Positions 1 through 14,182 are shown, counted from the stretch's first letter. The stretch is DNA of 64,000 nucleotides from Bagarius yarrelli (GCA_005784505.1 VCAZ01000001.1:14927597-14991596), one strand, 5' to 3'. Translations and numbers: made by a program. Notes: generated from the letters alone by a model not told the origin.

Positions 1-424
1 TTATATAATTTTATAATCTAACAGGAATTTATAAAAAAAAAACATATAAGTAGGATTTATTATCTGATTTTCCAGCTGGAGTCAGAGCACAATAACAGTC
101 ATGATACAACTCCCCCAGAGCAGTAAGAGGTTTATTAAGGTCCTTGCTCAGCGGTTCAGAAGATGAGCTCCAGAGACAGATCATCAGTGAAGACCTGGTC
201 TCCTAGAAAGCCATCTGGACAGGACCACAGGAAGCAGATAAGTCCTCTACACATTTTAACTTTACTGCAGCTTGGAACAGCCTGTTGGTCAGTTTGGTCA
301 GAGTAGAACTGCCCCCCAACGGAGTCTGGTGTCTCCCAAAGCTTGCTTAGTTGGAGACACTTACTAGTTAAACTGAACTGAGTGTTTTAGGGCGTGCTTA
401 CATTTGTCCTGGTGTTGACACACT

Positions 425-870
425 ATTCTACTTTTCAATTCAATTCAATTCAATTTTATTTGTATAGCGCTTTTTACAGTGGTGATTGTCACAAAGCAGC
501 TTTTCACAATCAAACAGTTTATAAGATGACAATGAATCAGAAATCAGTTTGTCCCTGATGAGCAAGCCAGGGGCGACGGTGGCAAAGCAAAACCCCCAGA
601 GACAAAATAGGAAGAAACCTTGAGAGGAACAGACTCAACAGAGAACCCATCCTCATTTGGGTAAAAAAAACAGGTAGTAGGAATTATGTAGTTACACTGT
701 GTGTGTAAGCAACTTAAATCATAAGTCCTCGGAGAACAGCTGGAACGTTTTTCTGGCAGAGTGGAAACGTCCCCAGTCACTCTGGAGGCAGGTCATACGG
801 AAGGGTCTAACAGGTCCGGAGTGGAGATTGGGTCTGGATCACTAGAAGCTCCGTTGTGGCATATGCATAC
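425..870 (+). repeat. Dispersed fish repeat (CAATT start, 'TTTTATTTGTATAGCGC' type)
   Basis: Begins with CAATTCAATTCAATTTTATT and TGTATAGCGCTTTTTACA, then a CACAAAGCAGC phrase, GGGGCGACGGTGGC and GAAACCTTGAGAGGAAC. I recognise this arrangement as a very common dispersed element of fish genomes. I cannot name its family with certainty. A diverged fragment with the same start is at about 28,805-28,870. Confidence 0.6.
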
Positions 871-1556
871 TTTTGACATGACTTGACGATATAAGACTAA
901 TGAATTCATGCAAGAAAAAAACATGCTCTTTAAGTGCATTAGTACATGTTATCAGTTAATGTGTTAAAACATACAAGTTAACTGAATCATGTCTGCTCTA
1001 TAGGAAAGAGTATGAATAAACCCGCATTATTTCTAATTGTTCACTTTGGTGTGTGTGTGTGTGTGTAAAGGTGCAGACTCCCAAGCCCCATTCTCCCACA
1101 GCACGAAGTACTAATAATTAGAAATAATTTGTGCTTTTTTATTAGTGTGTTTTTCCCCACAATTACTAGGGAGGATCAGTGTAAATTATAAAACTAGTCT
1201 GGTGATCTTTGTGGACAGGGCTGCATAAGAAGATTATCAAAGCAATTAAAAACGATGTAGGTCTCATTTCTATCCTTATTTGTAGGGCAGATCTGATGTG
1301 GTTCACTCCTCCATATTAATTAATACACTAACTAACAAACAAGTACTAAGGTCTACTTACAACTAAGGTTATTATTTATTTAAACATGAATTCATCGGAA
1401 TTATGTCCATGGCTAATGAGCAGATAAAAGTAGATAATGATCATAGTTAGATTATGATTAGGATTAGGATTAATTAATACTGACGTCAGTAATAATTCTG
1501 ATGTTAGTGAAGGATTATTCAGGTACTGTAAATCTACAGTAATCTTTGATAAAAAA

Positions 1557-1632
1557 GAAATGAGAGAGAGAGAAAGAGAGAGAGAAAGGGAGAGACAGAC
1601 AGTGAGAGACAGACAGAGAGACATCTAAAAGA
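1557..1632 (+). repeat. GA/GACA-rich simple repeat
   Basis: Imperfect GAGA and GACA units without protein-like content. Confidence 0.8.
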
Positions 1633-2633
1633 GAGCGACCAACACGCCTTTCATTAAAAAAAGATGATCAAAAACACCAGTCCCCTCATCTAACCGGTCT
1701 GCTCTACATTCACACCAACACACACAGACTAACACACAAACTAACACACACACTATCCCAACACAGACCTAGTATCAGAAAAAAATCCAAATAGAAGTAA
1801 TCCACTGACAAAATTAATGAAAGTAGATTTTTTTGGAGTAATTGGGAAAATTAAACCAAACTGCAGAGTTAAATGGAGTGTTATCTGAGCCTAAACAGAC
1901 AGGACAGTGTGGCAGATAATCTGAACACAGTAACTGACCCAAAACTGAGACACACCTTGGCAAAGTACAGACTCAGTAAGCACAGTCTAATCCTGGAGAC
2001 AGTCCAGGCTCCCTCAAGAGTAGAGACTAGTCTGTGTTAGCAGTGTTTACTAATTAAAGTCAAGACAGAGCTGTATGGTGACTAGGCATTTGTTGATATA
2101 TGGTTTTGCTAATTTTCCACTCAATTCTGACTGCTGTTTAGTTTGTCCTGAATAAACTATGTAAAGGTTTCCTTAGCCTCATATTTTATGTGTAACTCTT
2201 TATTGAATCAGCGTGTGTGTGTTCACACTTTTGTTCTGCCAATAGGATGTCGCTCATCTTTGATCATCCCAAACACACTATAAAAAAACAAGTAAAAATC
2301 AATAAAATTCAGCTGTAGCGCTCATGTCCTCCAAACATAAAAGACTTAAACTGTTTCACATAAATCTGTGTAGACGGGCATAAAGGGTTGAGAAACAACT
2401 TGAAAAGCTGTTGTTGCTCGCATTCCTTCCTCTTAGACAGGGATTGGAAGGGGTTTATAATGCTGCTGATTTAACAGTTTTCATTTCCTGTAAACAAGAC
2501 AGATATAATTATTATTTCAGGTTGATTGGTATGCGGAGTTACTAATTAAAGAAATTAAACTGGGCTGTGACAACAACAAAGAAACATTGTTAGCAAATCA
2601 GTTGTCATGTAGAAATTTGTACGATTCCAAAGA

Positions 2634-2768
<135 letters not shown>

Positions 2769-3181
2769 AAAGATTTACACATATATTATTTTGTAAAGAA
2801 GTTTAAACTGTAAAAATGTTTTATTAAATAAACATAAATGAATCTTAATTTCTTTTAAAAAGTAATACAATTTTATTCACTTTAAAAGCTGCAGAGAGAA
2901 AAGTGCAGCAAAACAGCCACAACGTCCACCAGTGTCCAATCTAACAGAAGCTGGGCAGGATATGGAAAAAAAGAAAGAATTTTTATAATAACATAAAGGA
3001 AAAAATGTGAACTATCTGCACCATTTTGGTAATTGTGGCATGCTCTGTAAAATGTGTGTGTGTGTGTGTGTGTTTGTGTGTCTGTGTCTATGTAAACGCA
3101 GAATATCCTGTAATTAGCAGTAAACCCACTGGACAGAACATTGTGAGGACACTGAGTTCAAATCTATTATAGGCACCATGC

Positions 3182-3338
3182 AGAGTGAGAGAGAGAAAGA
3201 GAAAGAAGGACAGACAGAAAGAGAGTGAGAGAGAGAAAAAGAGGGAGCAAGAGAGAAAGACAGCAAGAAATTGGGAGAGAGAGAGAAAGAGAGACATAGA
3301 GGGAGAGATAGAGAGAGAGAGAGAAAGAGAGATGTTTT
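3182..3338 (+). repeat. Imperfect purine-rich GA repeat
   Basis: GA-rich low-complexity DNA about 500 bp after the 2.6 kb GA array. It opens frames on both strands that are not genes. Confidence 0.8.
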
Positions 3339-5095
3339 AAATACATTAGACACTGCACACTGCACACTAAAGTACTATTCGCAGGGATTTGCTATTATCT
3401 GGGGACTTTTGTGTGGTATATCTGACTTTTGTGTGTTGTATATGCTCAGGATAAGGAAAACCTGTGATTTTATTTAAGTTTACTAACTTATCTCCAGGAT
3501 ATGATGTCAAATTGGATAGGCTATTCATTGGAAATGTGTTATAGGTATAATAGATAAGATCTCCATCTAATCAGTCTTTTTGTTTTTGCTCTTCGAGTGC
3601 CATTTAGATTTCTTTTTCATCAAATTGTATTGTTGTATGTTGTATAGAGATATTCACCAAAAACACTTCAACACAGCCTTCACACACAGAATACACAGAA
3701 TACCCAAATCTGCAGTGATTACAAATGACCAGAGGTCATCAGATGATACTAATCCTGTGCAAATAGGACTTTAGACCACAATGCAAAAGGAAATTAACAT
3801 TTAAAAAAAATCTTCTTTAGATCTTATGTTCTAAAACTACAGTTCAGTTTTCATGCGCTAACCCTAACCCCTATCTGCGTTACTAATTAACTGTTTTTGT
3901 CAATGTACAAGTTTAAACATGTGACAAATGACCGGGTCCTGTACACAGCAGAACCTGGACCTTCTGCAGCAGCACTGTCAGACCTGGGTGCCTAAACAAG
4001 ACTAAAATCATCATCTCTCAAAAAAGAGCCTACTCTCAAGATGCACAATACACATTTAGATTAGAACCACATAAAATTGAGCTTATTAAAAAAAGTACAC
4101 AAACCAAAACGGAGTTCATCCGAAAACTATAACCTGGCAGTGAGTGAACTGAGAGAAAAAGCACACAGAGCTTCGATGCTGTGCAACACCAACCAGCCCA
4201 TTGCACAACAACAATTTAACAAATAGGACAGATGAGATACTGCATGCAAAATTCAGCAAAAAGGTCAATGTCTGTTACTAAGTGTAAGCAAATTCTAGCA
4301 AAAAAAGAGTGACCCACACTTCAGCAAGACTCCCCCTATTCAACTGTTCTTGATTTACTGCTGTTACTGGGCTACAGTCTCACCAACACACACCAACACA
4401 TACTAATAGAGGAAATTTGCAACTCCGATTACCCAAAGAAAGTGAATTATTTGAGCTACTGGAAAACTCCAAACCAAACTCCAAAAAGTATTTCCAAAAA
4501 GTGTTATCTGACTCTAAAATGGACTGTACAAAGTAGCAGATTAACTGAACACACATGGTAACTGAACTAAAACACATTTTGACTTAATAGAGACTCACTG
4601 TTTGCACTAAAATCATCTCTTTCTAAACAAAAATTTATAAACAAAATATAACCAAATCATCCCTAATTTAAATTTCTTCTCAGCCCCTGAAAAACTGCCC
4701 CACCTAATGGGGGGCACAGAGAGAGGGAAAGAGAGAGCAGCCCACAAGCATCTGGGAACAGTTGGCGACCATGTCTTTAAGTACAGAAAACACACACACA
4801 GACACACACAGTATTGTATTTGTATGTATGTTATGTATGTAATTTTGCTTACTTTTAATTTAATTTATTGTGTTTTTATTTTCATTATATTTTCTATTTA
4901 TCATTTTTGAAAAGTGTTTTAAATGTTATTTCTTTGTGAACTTCTAGTATATTTCTGTAGTCACTTGATTTTAGTTGTCGAACCCTGTTCTTGAGCTTTT
5001 ATCTCTCACGTTACCCCTTTTTTAATCTCTAAATTTCTTTCTTTTCTTTTTTTTTTGTCGTACTTTCTCTTGATGTCTGTGCGTCTTTGTCCTAC

Positions 5096-5098
<3 letters not shown>

Positions 5099-5147
<49 letters not shown>
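5099..5147 (+). repeat. (CT)n microsatellite
   Basis: Pure CT run of about 49 bp. Confidence 0.95.
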
Positions 5148-5149
<2 letters not shown>

Positions 5150-5819
5150 GTTAACAACAGTGAGCTTTTTTTTCTTTCTCTAGAACTTAATCAGCACCTT
5201 GTTATTGGCTCCCAGCAGCAGCCAATAGCAGGTCAGTTGTCAGGCAGCCTAACAAGACTCATTTGGTCACAAATCTGTGGCAAAGAGAAAAATGTCAGTA
5301 TATAATAGCCTGTCACACTGATCCACCCCGACTGCACTATTGTTTACATGGAGCTGAGGGCCCACGCCTGTGCCTGCCTGAACATGTTCTTGAACACTTC
5401 AGCCCAACACAATCATCTGTGTAGAGCCAGTTTAAATCAGAAAACAGAACCTGAGTAATAATAATAGTCGCAATTATAATAATCTTTGTACAATATTTTT
5501 CGAAGAAAAAAAAATTTTGTCGAACAATTTTAAAGACATGGCCATGTATTTCTCTAAACTTTGAGATTTGATGTTTAAAAAAACCACAGATTTTGTGAAA
5601 GTAGAAACTAAACTTAGTTAATGTTTGAGTTAAAAAGACAGCTTTACAGACATACATTAAGCCAAGATATAAAAAAAAAGCTCTAATATTGAACATTTAT
5701 CTCTACAGAACAAGCTAGAGGTGATAGTGGTGTGGAACCTCGATGTGGAGTCGATATGAGGACAAACCCTAGAGAGGAACCAGATTTACAAGGTGACACT
5801 GGAGATTTTAAATGATTAA

Positions 5820-5847
5820 CTATATATATATATATATATAGTATATA

Positions 5848-5879
<32 letters not shown>
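5820..5879. repeat. (TA)n imperfect repeat
   Basis: Two TA blocks separated by short interruptions. Confidence 0.9.
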
Positions 5880-5881
<2 letters not shown>

Positions 5882-8349
5882 TGCTTAATGTGTAACCAGG
5901 AAATTATTCTAGTCTATCAAGAAGTGATCAAGCCACGTTTATCTCTCATTTATTCGGCTGAGCAGTTGAAGGTTAAGGTGCCTTGCTCAATTAAACAAAC
6001 AATCTTTAACTAACTGAGCTTCCATCTTTAAGGTTTATTCACAGTAATCTTTTTCATCTCCAGGTTGTCAACATGGAGACATTTTCTTCAACAGTAAAAG
6101 GCTTTAAAATACAAACACACTGCACTACTTTGTGTCTGTTTTTTTTAAAGAAGGACATTGATGTATTCTCTGGTGGCACTCTTTAACTCTATGTCCTCTT
6201 TCTTGATAGACATAACACATATCCTGAACAGATGTGTATATACTGTGTAGATGTGCAAATCAGTTTGTCTGTTGTACCTCTCTGTCTCTCTCTCTCTCTA
6301 TCTATCTATCTTTAGCATGCAGGCTGTGTGTATTAATCAACAAAATGTGTTGGGTGTGACCGAACATAAAGCTATGTATATGTGTGTGTATCAGTAATCC
6401 TGTCAGGGCTTCATTACCTAGATTACTCTCTGTTGCGCGCCACCATGATATTTGACGCACTGAGATGGAGATGAGATGAAGAAGGCAGATACCTAGCAAA
6501 CATGTCCATCATGTGGGCTCACTGTTAGCAAGTGTACATTTTCTCTGGGCAGTGTGGGGCATGGGCAATTAATCCGTTTAGGGCCCACAGTGGCTTTGCC
6601 CTTTGAGGCCTCTATGTGGATTTGCTGCAGGCAACAAACCTCTTACAACACCCTACCCGCCTAAATAAGCCCTCCTTAAACTTTTCACTTATTAATTATC
6701 TCATATAATCTCTGTTTTAATCACATGACTCAGAAGATGTGAGTCATATAGAGTTCATACAGTACAGTACCCAAACACACACCTGGTCATGCAGTGTGTG
6801 AGAGGATACTTTTATTGTGACAGACAAACACACATAGAAGCATGCATGTGTGTACACACAGTTGTGTAGATGCATTTCAACAAGTCTCCCATTGCATTTT
6901 GGCGCTTCACAGATAAACGGATAACTGTCTGTGACCTCTGACCTTCTGAAACTGTCAGCAGACAGAGATGGAACAGATGGGTTATGACCCGAGGGTAAAG
7001 TCCTGTCTCTTTTTCACTCAAGTCTTAATATTTTCTAACCCAGCCTGTGGGATAGAAGGTGTTATAGTTGAATATTAAAAAAAAAAAAAAAATCACCCCA
7101 AGACATAACTGTGTATGTGTGAGTGAGTGTGTCGTTTGCTAATTGTAGTGCTCTCTTTTTTCACCTGTACACCAAACTTTATTTTTTTTATTCTACTTTC
7201 CCCGAGGCTGGTTTTAGGGCGTTCTCGGTAATGTCACTGCTGTCACTGTCTGAGCTTATTAATTGTGAAATGTTTGCCGTGTCTACTAGCACATACACAC
7301 ATAGAGACAATTTGCTTTGTATGATATACAAGGATAAGCCTCTTTGAACGCTGACTCTGACAGCTGATTGATTCAGGGTGGAGTTTGGCAACGGCTACCA
7401 TTCTGTTTATATTCATTTACATATATATGGGGGTCAGACCGGCAGCCGACACACGCCACGAACACACGCAGAAAGGGGCCCAAGAGAAGCGACACATGCT
7501 GGTGGCTATTAAACAACTGTCAGTGCGCTAACCAGGGTAAAGACTAAGAGAAGAAGAAAGAAAGAAAGAAAAAAAGAAAGAAAGAGAACAAAAACATGAG
7601 CACATAAACAAACCTTGTTAGTTTAAGGTAAAGCAAAGAGAAGAAAAGTAGAAATATAATTCTAAGCAGCCAGAGGACATATTGGACCACTCCAGAGAGA
7701 GATAGACAGTCAGACAGACAGACAGACAGCAAGCAGACAGCATACAGAAAGAGAGAGAGACAGTTTAAACATAAACATCTTTATGTATTCTCTTTGTATT
7801 TTTAATTCATACTATTGCTGTTATCACGATTATTATTAATTAAATTGTTATTATTATTATCATTATTACTTTTAATGGTAATGATGATGATGATTATTAT
7901 TTATAATAGGCAGTTTGTTCCGTGTTGGTTGAGGAGGATTCTAATAATTAAAAATATATATAGTTTCTGTATTAACATCACTGTACATTTGTCTTTAAAA
8001 TATATCTTTAGTAGAAAAGAATCGAAGAATTATGTTATAAACATCTCTTTAATTTCCAACATTTGCACTTATCGCTAAAAAATATATATCGAGAAAGAAA
8101 TGATACACAGTATAAAATAACACCTCATGTTATTTGTGTAACCAGGAACTCTGTAATACTTTACAAAAGCAAGTCGCTTTACTTTGACACATTTTGCCTG
8201 GCAGTTGTCAGGATTAAGACTGGACTTTTACACAGTTTTGTAATATAGATGAGAGTCCACAGATGTTTGGAAATGAAAAGAAAGCTCCATGCACACACAC
8301 ACACTGCCACCTGGAGCTCAGCTCATATACAGTCAATATTAAAGTCCAA

Positions 8350-8354
<5 letters not shown>

Positions 8355-8414
<60 letters not shown>
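8355..8414 (+). repeat. (GA)n microsatellite
   Basis: About 60 bp of uninterrupted GA. Confidence 0.95.
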
Positions 8415-8419
<5 letters not shown>

Positions 8420-9024
8420 GGGGTGTCAGGTTTTCTTTGTTTTAATCTAGTAGGTTCATAATTTGATTTGATTATCAGTTTGTTACATCAGATGCTGATT
8501 CCAGTCACCAGTTTCGTTAATTAGGTCAATACCTCATAACTTTATATGTTGAACATGTTTCCATAGTTATTGGTTTGGTGTGGTCGATTTTTGGTTGGCT
8601 TTTTCCTGGTGTTGGATTACTGATTTTGAGGTCTGTATCTTTAAATTGTTGTTGTCATGTTTATATTTCGACCAAACATGATGGAGTGAGACGTGACTTT
8701 AACATTGCTTTAATTATGAAAAATTAAAAACACTCATCAGGAAAAAATTATACATGTAAATACAATTTAAATAACACCAAAGTAAAAACTGCACGCCACG
8801 TTTAAAAAGCAATGACAGCACTGTTTCACCTGGGCCCTAGATTTTATGTTCACCTCACAAACAATATCTTTTATAATTTATCAATTTTTAAAAATCAGAA
8901 TCATCAGCCAGCTTTATCCACAAATTAAATTTTACAAACCATGGAGCGTTATCTTGCTTTATTTGTTTTTAGGACTGAGAACATATGTATGCTGGGAACC
9001 CTTGTTTCAATATTTGGTATCACT

Positions 9025-9246
9025 AATGAAGACCAGCTTGAGTTGCTGATGTGAAGACCTGGGTTCAAGCCCCACCACCGCCAGCCACTTTTGGGTCCTT
9101 AAGCAAGACCCATAACCCTTTCTGCTCCAGGGGCGCTGCATCATAGCTGCCCCCTGTGCTCTGACCCTAACTTTTAAGATGGAATATGGAAGGGAAGAAT
9201 TTCACTGTGCTGTAGAGTATATGTGACAAAATAAAGACCTTTACAA
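9025..9246 (+). mobile_element. SINE-like element (tRNA-type B box)
   Basis: Contains a B-box-like GGGTTCAAGCCCC, then CTTAAGCAAGACCC, TCTGCTCCAGGGGCGC and a tail AATTTCACTGTGCTGTA...AAAATAAAGACCT. This layout is typical of a widespread fish SINE. It lies just upstream of the itfg2 promoter, within 250 bp of exon 1. Confidence 0.6.
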
Positions 9247-9315
9247 ATATGGTGTTTTCTTTTTTTCTTTTGTTTTTAAAAGGAAGCTTTTATTTTGAAA
9301 ACAAAAAAAGTCTGT

Positions 9316-9370
9316 TTAAATGACTTCCGCTTAGTTTGGTCACGTGGTCGTGTTTGTGTCGGAAATGAGC
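9316..9370 (+). promoter_or_regulatory. itfg2: itfg2 proximal promoter: E-box/CLEAR-like and ETS-like sites
   Basis: The stretch 116-170 bp upstream of the itfg2 ATG contains GTCACGTGGT at 9339-9348, an E-box matching 8 of 10 bases of the TFEB/TFE3 CLEAR consensus. ACTTCCGC at 9323-9330 resembles an ETS site on the minus strand. No TATA box was seen nearby. The sites are visible; their use is inferred. Confidence 0.45.
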
Positions 9371-9485
9371 TGAATGTGGAGGAGAGAAGTCTTCTTCTTT
9401 ATTAAAGGGCAGAGTAAAATGTAGTACAGTTCAAAGTAGCTTTTCCCAAACACACACACACTGCACATCAGTGTGCGGAGAGGCC

Positions 9486-12400
9486 ATGCGCTCACTGAGC
9501 TTAGTTCAGCGTGTGTGTCTGGACTTTTCAGGCTCACTGTTTCCTCATGCTGTCTGTCTCGGAGACGCCGATAATGACTCTGTAAGTTCACCCCATTTTC
9601 TTATTCCCTGTTTCCCGGTGTGACGTCATAGATGCATTATTGTAGGAATATTCTAACGTTATCCGAATAAAAAGTAATAAATTAAGCTTTTCTTTATTTC
9701 TATAGAAATAAAGGTATATGTTGGAATGAGAAACTTTTCTTTACAGTGATTGGTTGTTGAAAACAGTAGTGATCTGTGATTGGTGATTATAAACAATAGG
9801 GTTCACTAAAAATATTATTGATCTGTGATTGAGTTTTAAAAATAGTGTTGATCTGTGATTGGTTAAGAACAATAGTGATCAGTGATTGGTTAGTAAAATC
9901 GATAGTGGTTATTAAAACATTTGTGATTAATGATTGGTTATTACAATAATAGTGATTATTGGTCAGTTATTAAGAATATTGTTGATCAGTGATTGGCTAT
10001 TAAAACAATAGTGACCTGTTATTTGTTATTAAGAACATTAGTGATCAGTGATTGGTTATTAATAACAGTAGTGATCAGTGATTGACCGTTATAACAATAG
10101 TAATCAGTAATTGGTTATTTAACTAGAAAGTAGTGTGAAAAAGCACATATATGAGGTGATACCAGTGATGAGAACCAGTGAGAATAAACAGATTCACAGA
10201 TCAAGCTTAGCAAGTAACAAGTTAAAAAAACATTACAAAAAAATACAAGATTCCGGTTACATGTGGTGGACCAAAGCATGAGCATGAGTTCAGAACGATT
10301 GCTGGCCTTGGCTAAGCGCCAGCCTCGGCACCGGCTCCAGCAGCGGTCTCTGTAAAAAAGCAGTAACTGTCTAACCCTAATTTGCATGTATGTTAGACAT
10401 CCAGAGTGTTTTGCTTCAAGGGTTTTCTTCCCAAGCTGAATTGGGTAAATAAAATGTAAAATAAAATCACTTTATTTTTTTATTTAGTTGAACGAACTTG
10501 TTGTCGGTGACACAAGTGGGAAGCTGCACATCTATAAGAATGACGACTCCAAGCCCTGGATCACAAGGACCTGTGTTGGCATGGTAAGTGGGATTATAAT
10601 TAATTTTACTCTCATTTACAGTAAAATTACGATTGAATCTGTTTTACTGGCGTATAACTGTGTTTTGTTGTTAGCTCACCTGTGTGGGAGTTGGAGATCT
10701 CTGCAACAAAGGCAAGGTGAGATACACTACAAGAACTCATTCTCACTTATATGTATTTTCTTCGTCTTTGTATCTCCGAGCCCTGGATTTGACTGCCGTG
10801 TTTCTGTATCAGAACCTAGTGGTGGCTGTCGGGGCAGAAGGCTGGTTCCACCTGTTTGATATCTCCTCTGCTTCAGCCAAGGCTGAATCCTCCAGCCAGG
10901 CCGAGTTACTGTTTGGGGAAGACCAGAAGCCATGTTTTACCCAGCACATCCCTGCCAACACCAAGGTCATGCTCATCAGCGACATTGGTGAGTAGAACAA
11001 TAGCAGCTTATTTGGCACAGAGGTGTAATTTACCCCATTCACCCTCACTCACACCTGATAGCCATCTTTGGAATTATTGGCAGTGTCATGAGGCAGAGGG
11101 ATGGTGGTAAGATGGGAGTGTGGGAGTGTTTATCACCAAAAATGTCACAAAAATTAAAAAATGAATTATTATTAAAATAATATTAAAGTCGCAGAAATTT
11201 TTAGATCAAATGCACAGTAAAGAATCCTCATAGGTTAAAGTAGCACAGCATTTTCTAAAGCGTGGAAATGTGAAATTTGTTCTCTCCTAATTTATTGACC
11301 ATACACTCAAAACTAAACAATGATAAATTTAAAAGTAAGCCTTACTCAAAACAACGTCAGACTGTAAAGAAAATATCACACGGTACCATAGTGATCTCTG
11401 ATATCGACTTGACATTTAAATGTTAATTAATGCAGAACAGAAGCTTTAATGTGGAGAGGTGGTATGTGGTACAAAAGTTATACTTGCAAAGAAAACCAAG
11501 AGAGGCAGTGGTGCTAATCAACCAAAAGAAAAAATTTGATGAGGTATATCTTGGTCTTGGATTAACGGTGTGTTAATGCTGTTATTTGATGTTATGTTTG
11601 TTAAATACGATCCAATAGAATAAAGGTGTATAATTTTTAACAGTTAAAATTGAAGCCAAGTTTATTTATTATCATTTCGTTGGAGCAGATTTCGTCACCC
11701 TTTACTACCGCAATAGTGGGGTATGGCAGAAAACACAAACACCGGGCTAACAGCTCACTCATATGGCATTAAAATATTCATATAACTGTTTCATTAAACA
11801 AATAATTTTAAAATCATTTCAAAAAATACCCTATTTATTTTTTAATTCTCGAGAGATTTCAGGAGATTTTCATGCTCACAGTCAGGTTAAAAGTTGTAAA
11901 AAACGTCTACTACCGTTTAGCTAATGTCTGACAGCAGCAACACTCAATCTTTATCGTAATCTTCTTACTCAGTTTCTGTCCGACTTCACTGCGCACTTTA
12001 ACATATCCGTAACTGAGCCTCCTCCCAAACACCAATATTCTGTTTAAATAATTGCACACTGCTTCTCATGCATGGTCAGCTTCAGTGCTGCTTTTACTCT
12101 TCAGCTGGACTGAGGCTCTAATTAAGGTAAAGCTAATCATGGATGTCTTTTTATACAGCTGGCAAATATCATCTCGCATGATAAGGACTCAAACCCTAAA
12201 TTTAGGAAAAGAATCTCTGTAGAATCAGTAGTAAGAGAAATAAACACGACATATAGGGTTGTACACATAATAACTCCTATACAATAAAATATGAAATAAA
12301 ATAATGATTGAGAATAAACATGTATTAGAATATTGCACATTTGCACCTAATATTGCAGGATGTATTCACAGATGGCAATACGTTTATGATATAAAGATAG

Positions 12401-14146
12401 ATAAAAGGTATTTTAGGAAGTAATGTGTCTTTGTGTGTGTGTAAGACGGCGATGGCCGCAGTGAGCTGGTTGTGGGCTACACTGACCGTGTGGTGCGAGC
12501 TTTCCGCTGGGAGGAGCCGTCTGATTGCACAGACCTGGCTGCGGGTCAGCTGATTCTGTTGAAGAAGTGGCTCCTGGAGGGGCAGGTACATACACACACA
12601 CACACACACACACTTAAGCAGTTTAGTTTGGAGTGTATAAAAACATGGCAGTGGCGCTTCAATGGTTGAGGCTCCTGATTTATTGGAGTCGATTTTATTT
12701 GCATACTAAAGTACTAAACAAGACTAATACAAGACTCGGATCAATCCAAACATAAAATGCATATAACTAGTTTAGGTAGTTACGAATAGCACAGAATAGA
12801 GATAGTAAGAAATGTATAAACTTTAGAAATGCAGTCAGCTCTGTATATTAAAGAAGGCAAAGGGGACAACACACATCCCTGAGGGGCACCGGTGCTGATT
12901 GTGAGAGTGCTGAGTGTAAATATCTCCAGCATCACTTTCTGTTCTCTCTTTGTAAGAAAGCTTGTGATGGTGTGTGTTGGTTGTTAAACGATGCCTGAAA
13001 TCATTTGTATTCAGTTACATTTGTACACTTGCCATAATAAAAAAAAAGAACCAAAAGTAAAGCTGGTAAAAGGGTGGCTGTGTTTCTGCCAAAAGTACAA
13101 CATTATTGTAAAAAAGGAAGGGATAAATTTTAGTATACAACATTTATTCGTAGCTTGTTTTATTTATACAGTCACACACAGTTTGGTGTTCTAGTCCTGC
13201 CCAGACAGAAGTATGTATAATAAGTATACATAAATAAATATATATAATAGTATTCTAAATGCTTTATATTACAGAATAAAAGCTGGTCTAGTTTCTTACT
13301 CACTTTACTTTTTTTCTCCCTCCAGGTGGACAGTTTATCAGTGAACCCGGCTCCAGATGGCAAGCCTGAGCTCATGGTTTCGCAGCCCGGCTGTGGTTAC
13401 GCAATCCTGCTCTGTACCTGGACACAAGATGACACTGTAGCACCTGGAGAGAGCCATGTTAACGCTTCAACAGGGTAAATGTCTTCAGCAGGCCGTCCCC
13501 CTGTGGATGGGAAATATTCTGCTGTATTAACGACAACAGTGATATTTGTATATCAGTAATGGAAAATATTTATTATGTAATGATATTAGAATTCAGAAAC
13601 CTTCAAGACTTTTTAATTTAAATGTCAGTTTACTAATCTGTTAAAGAAAAAAAGATCACATACATTTGCAGCATTCGGCAGACGCCCTTATCCAGAGCAA
13701 CTTACAATATTCCTTGTTATACAACTGAGCAAAAAGGTCCTTGCTCAGGGGCCCAGCACTGGTGGCTTGGTGGAGCTGGGAAACGAACCCACAATCTTCG
13801 GGTTGGTAGTCCAACACCTTAACCATGAGCCATCACATGTACCCGTTTTTTTTTTCCGCTATAGAGAAGGACCATCCAGAGACGTCCATCTTCGCCTGAC
13901 CAGCGGTCGCATTCATAACAAGAACGTGTCGACTCATTTGATAGGCAGCATCAGTAGGGGTACTGCATGAACACACACACCTTCTGTCTCCTTCTTGCTT
14001 TCTTTTTCAAAAGGTATCATCTAATCAGCCAATCACATTGTAAAGTTAAGAACTGTGGTAAATTTCAGAATGTGAAATAAAATGTGATTTACAAATCCTG
14101 AATGGTTACAAAAGCTGAATTTGGCTGATGCATTGTGTTTTTTGTT

Positions 14147-14182
<36 letters not shown>

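Noticed and set aside
10256..10360. CG-richer patch with an open minus frame in itfg2 intron 1
   Set aside because: Considered as an alternative exon; exons 1 and 2 join in phase without it and no homology is recognised.
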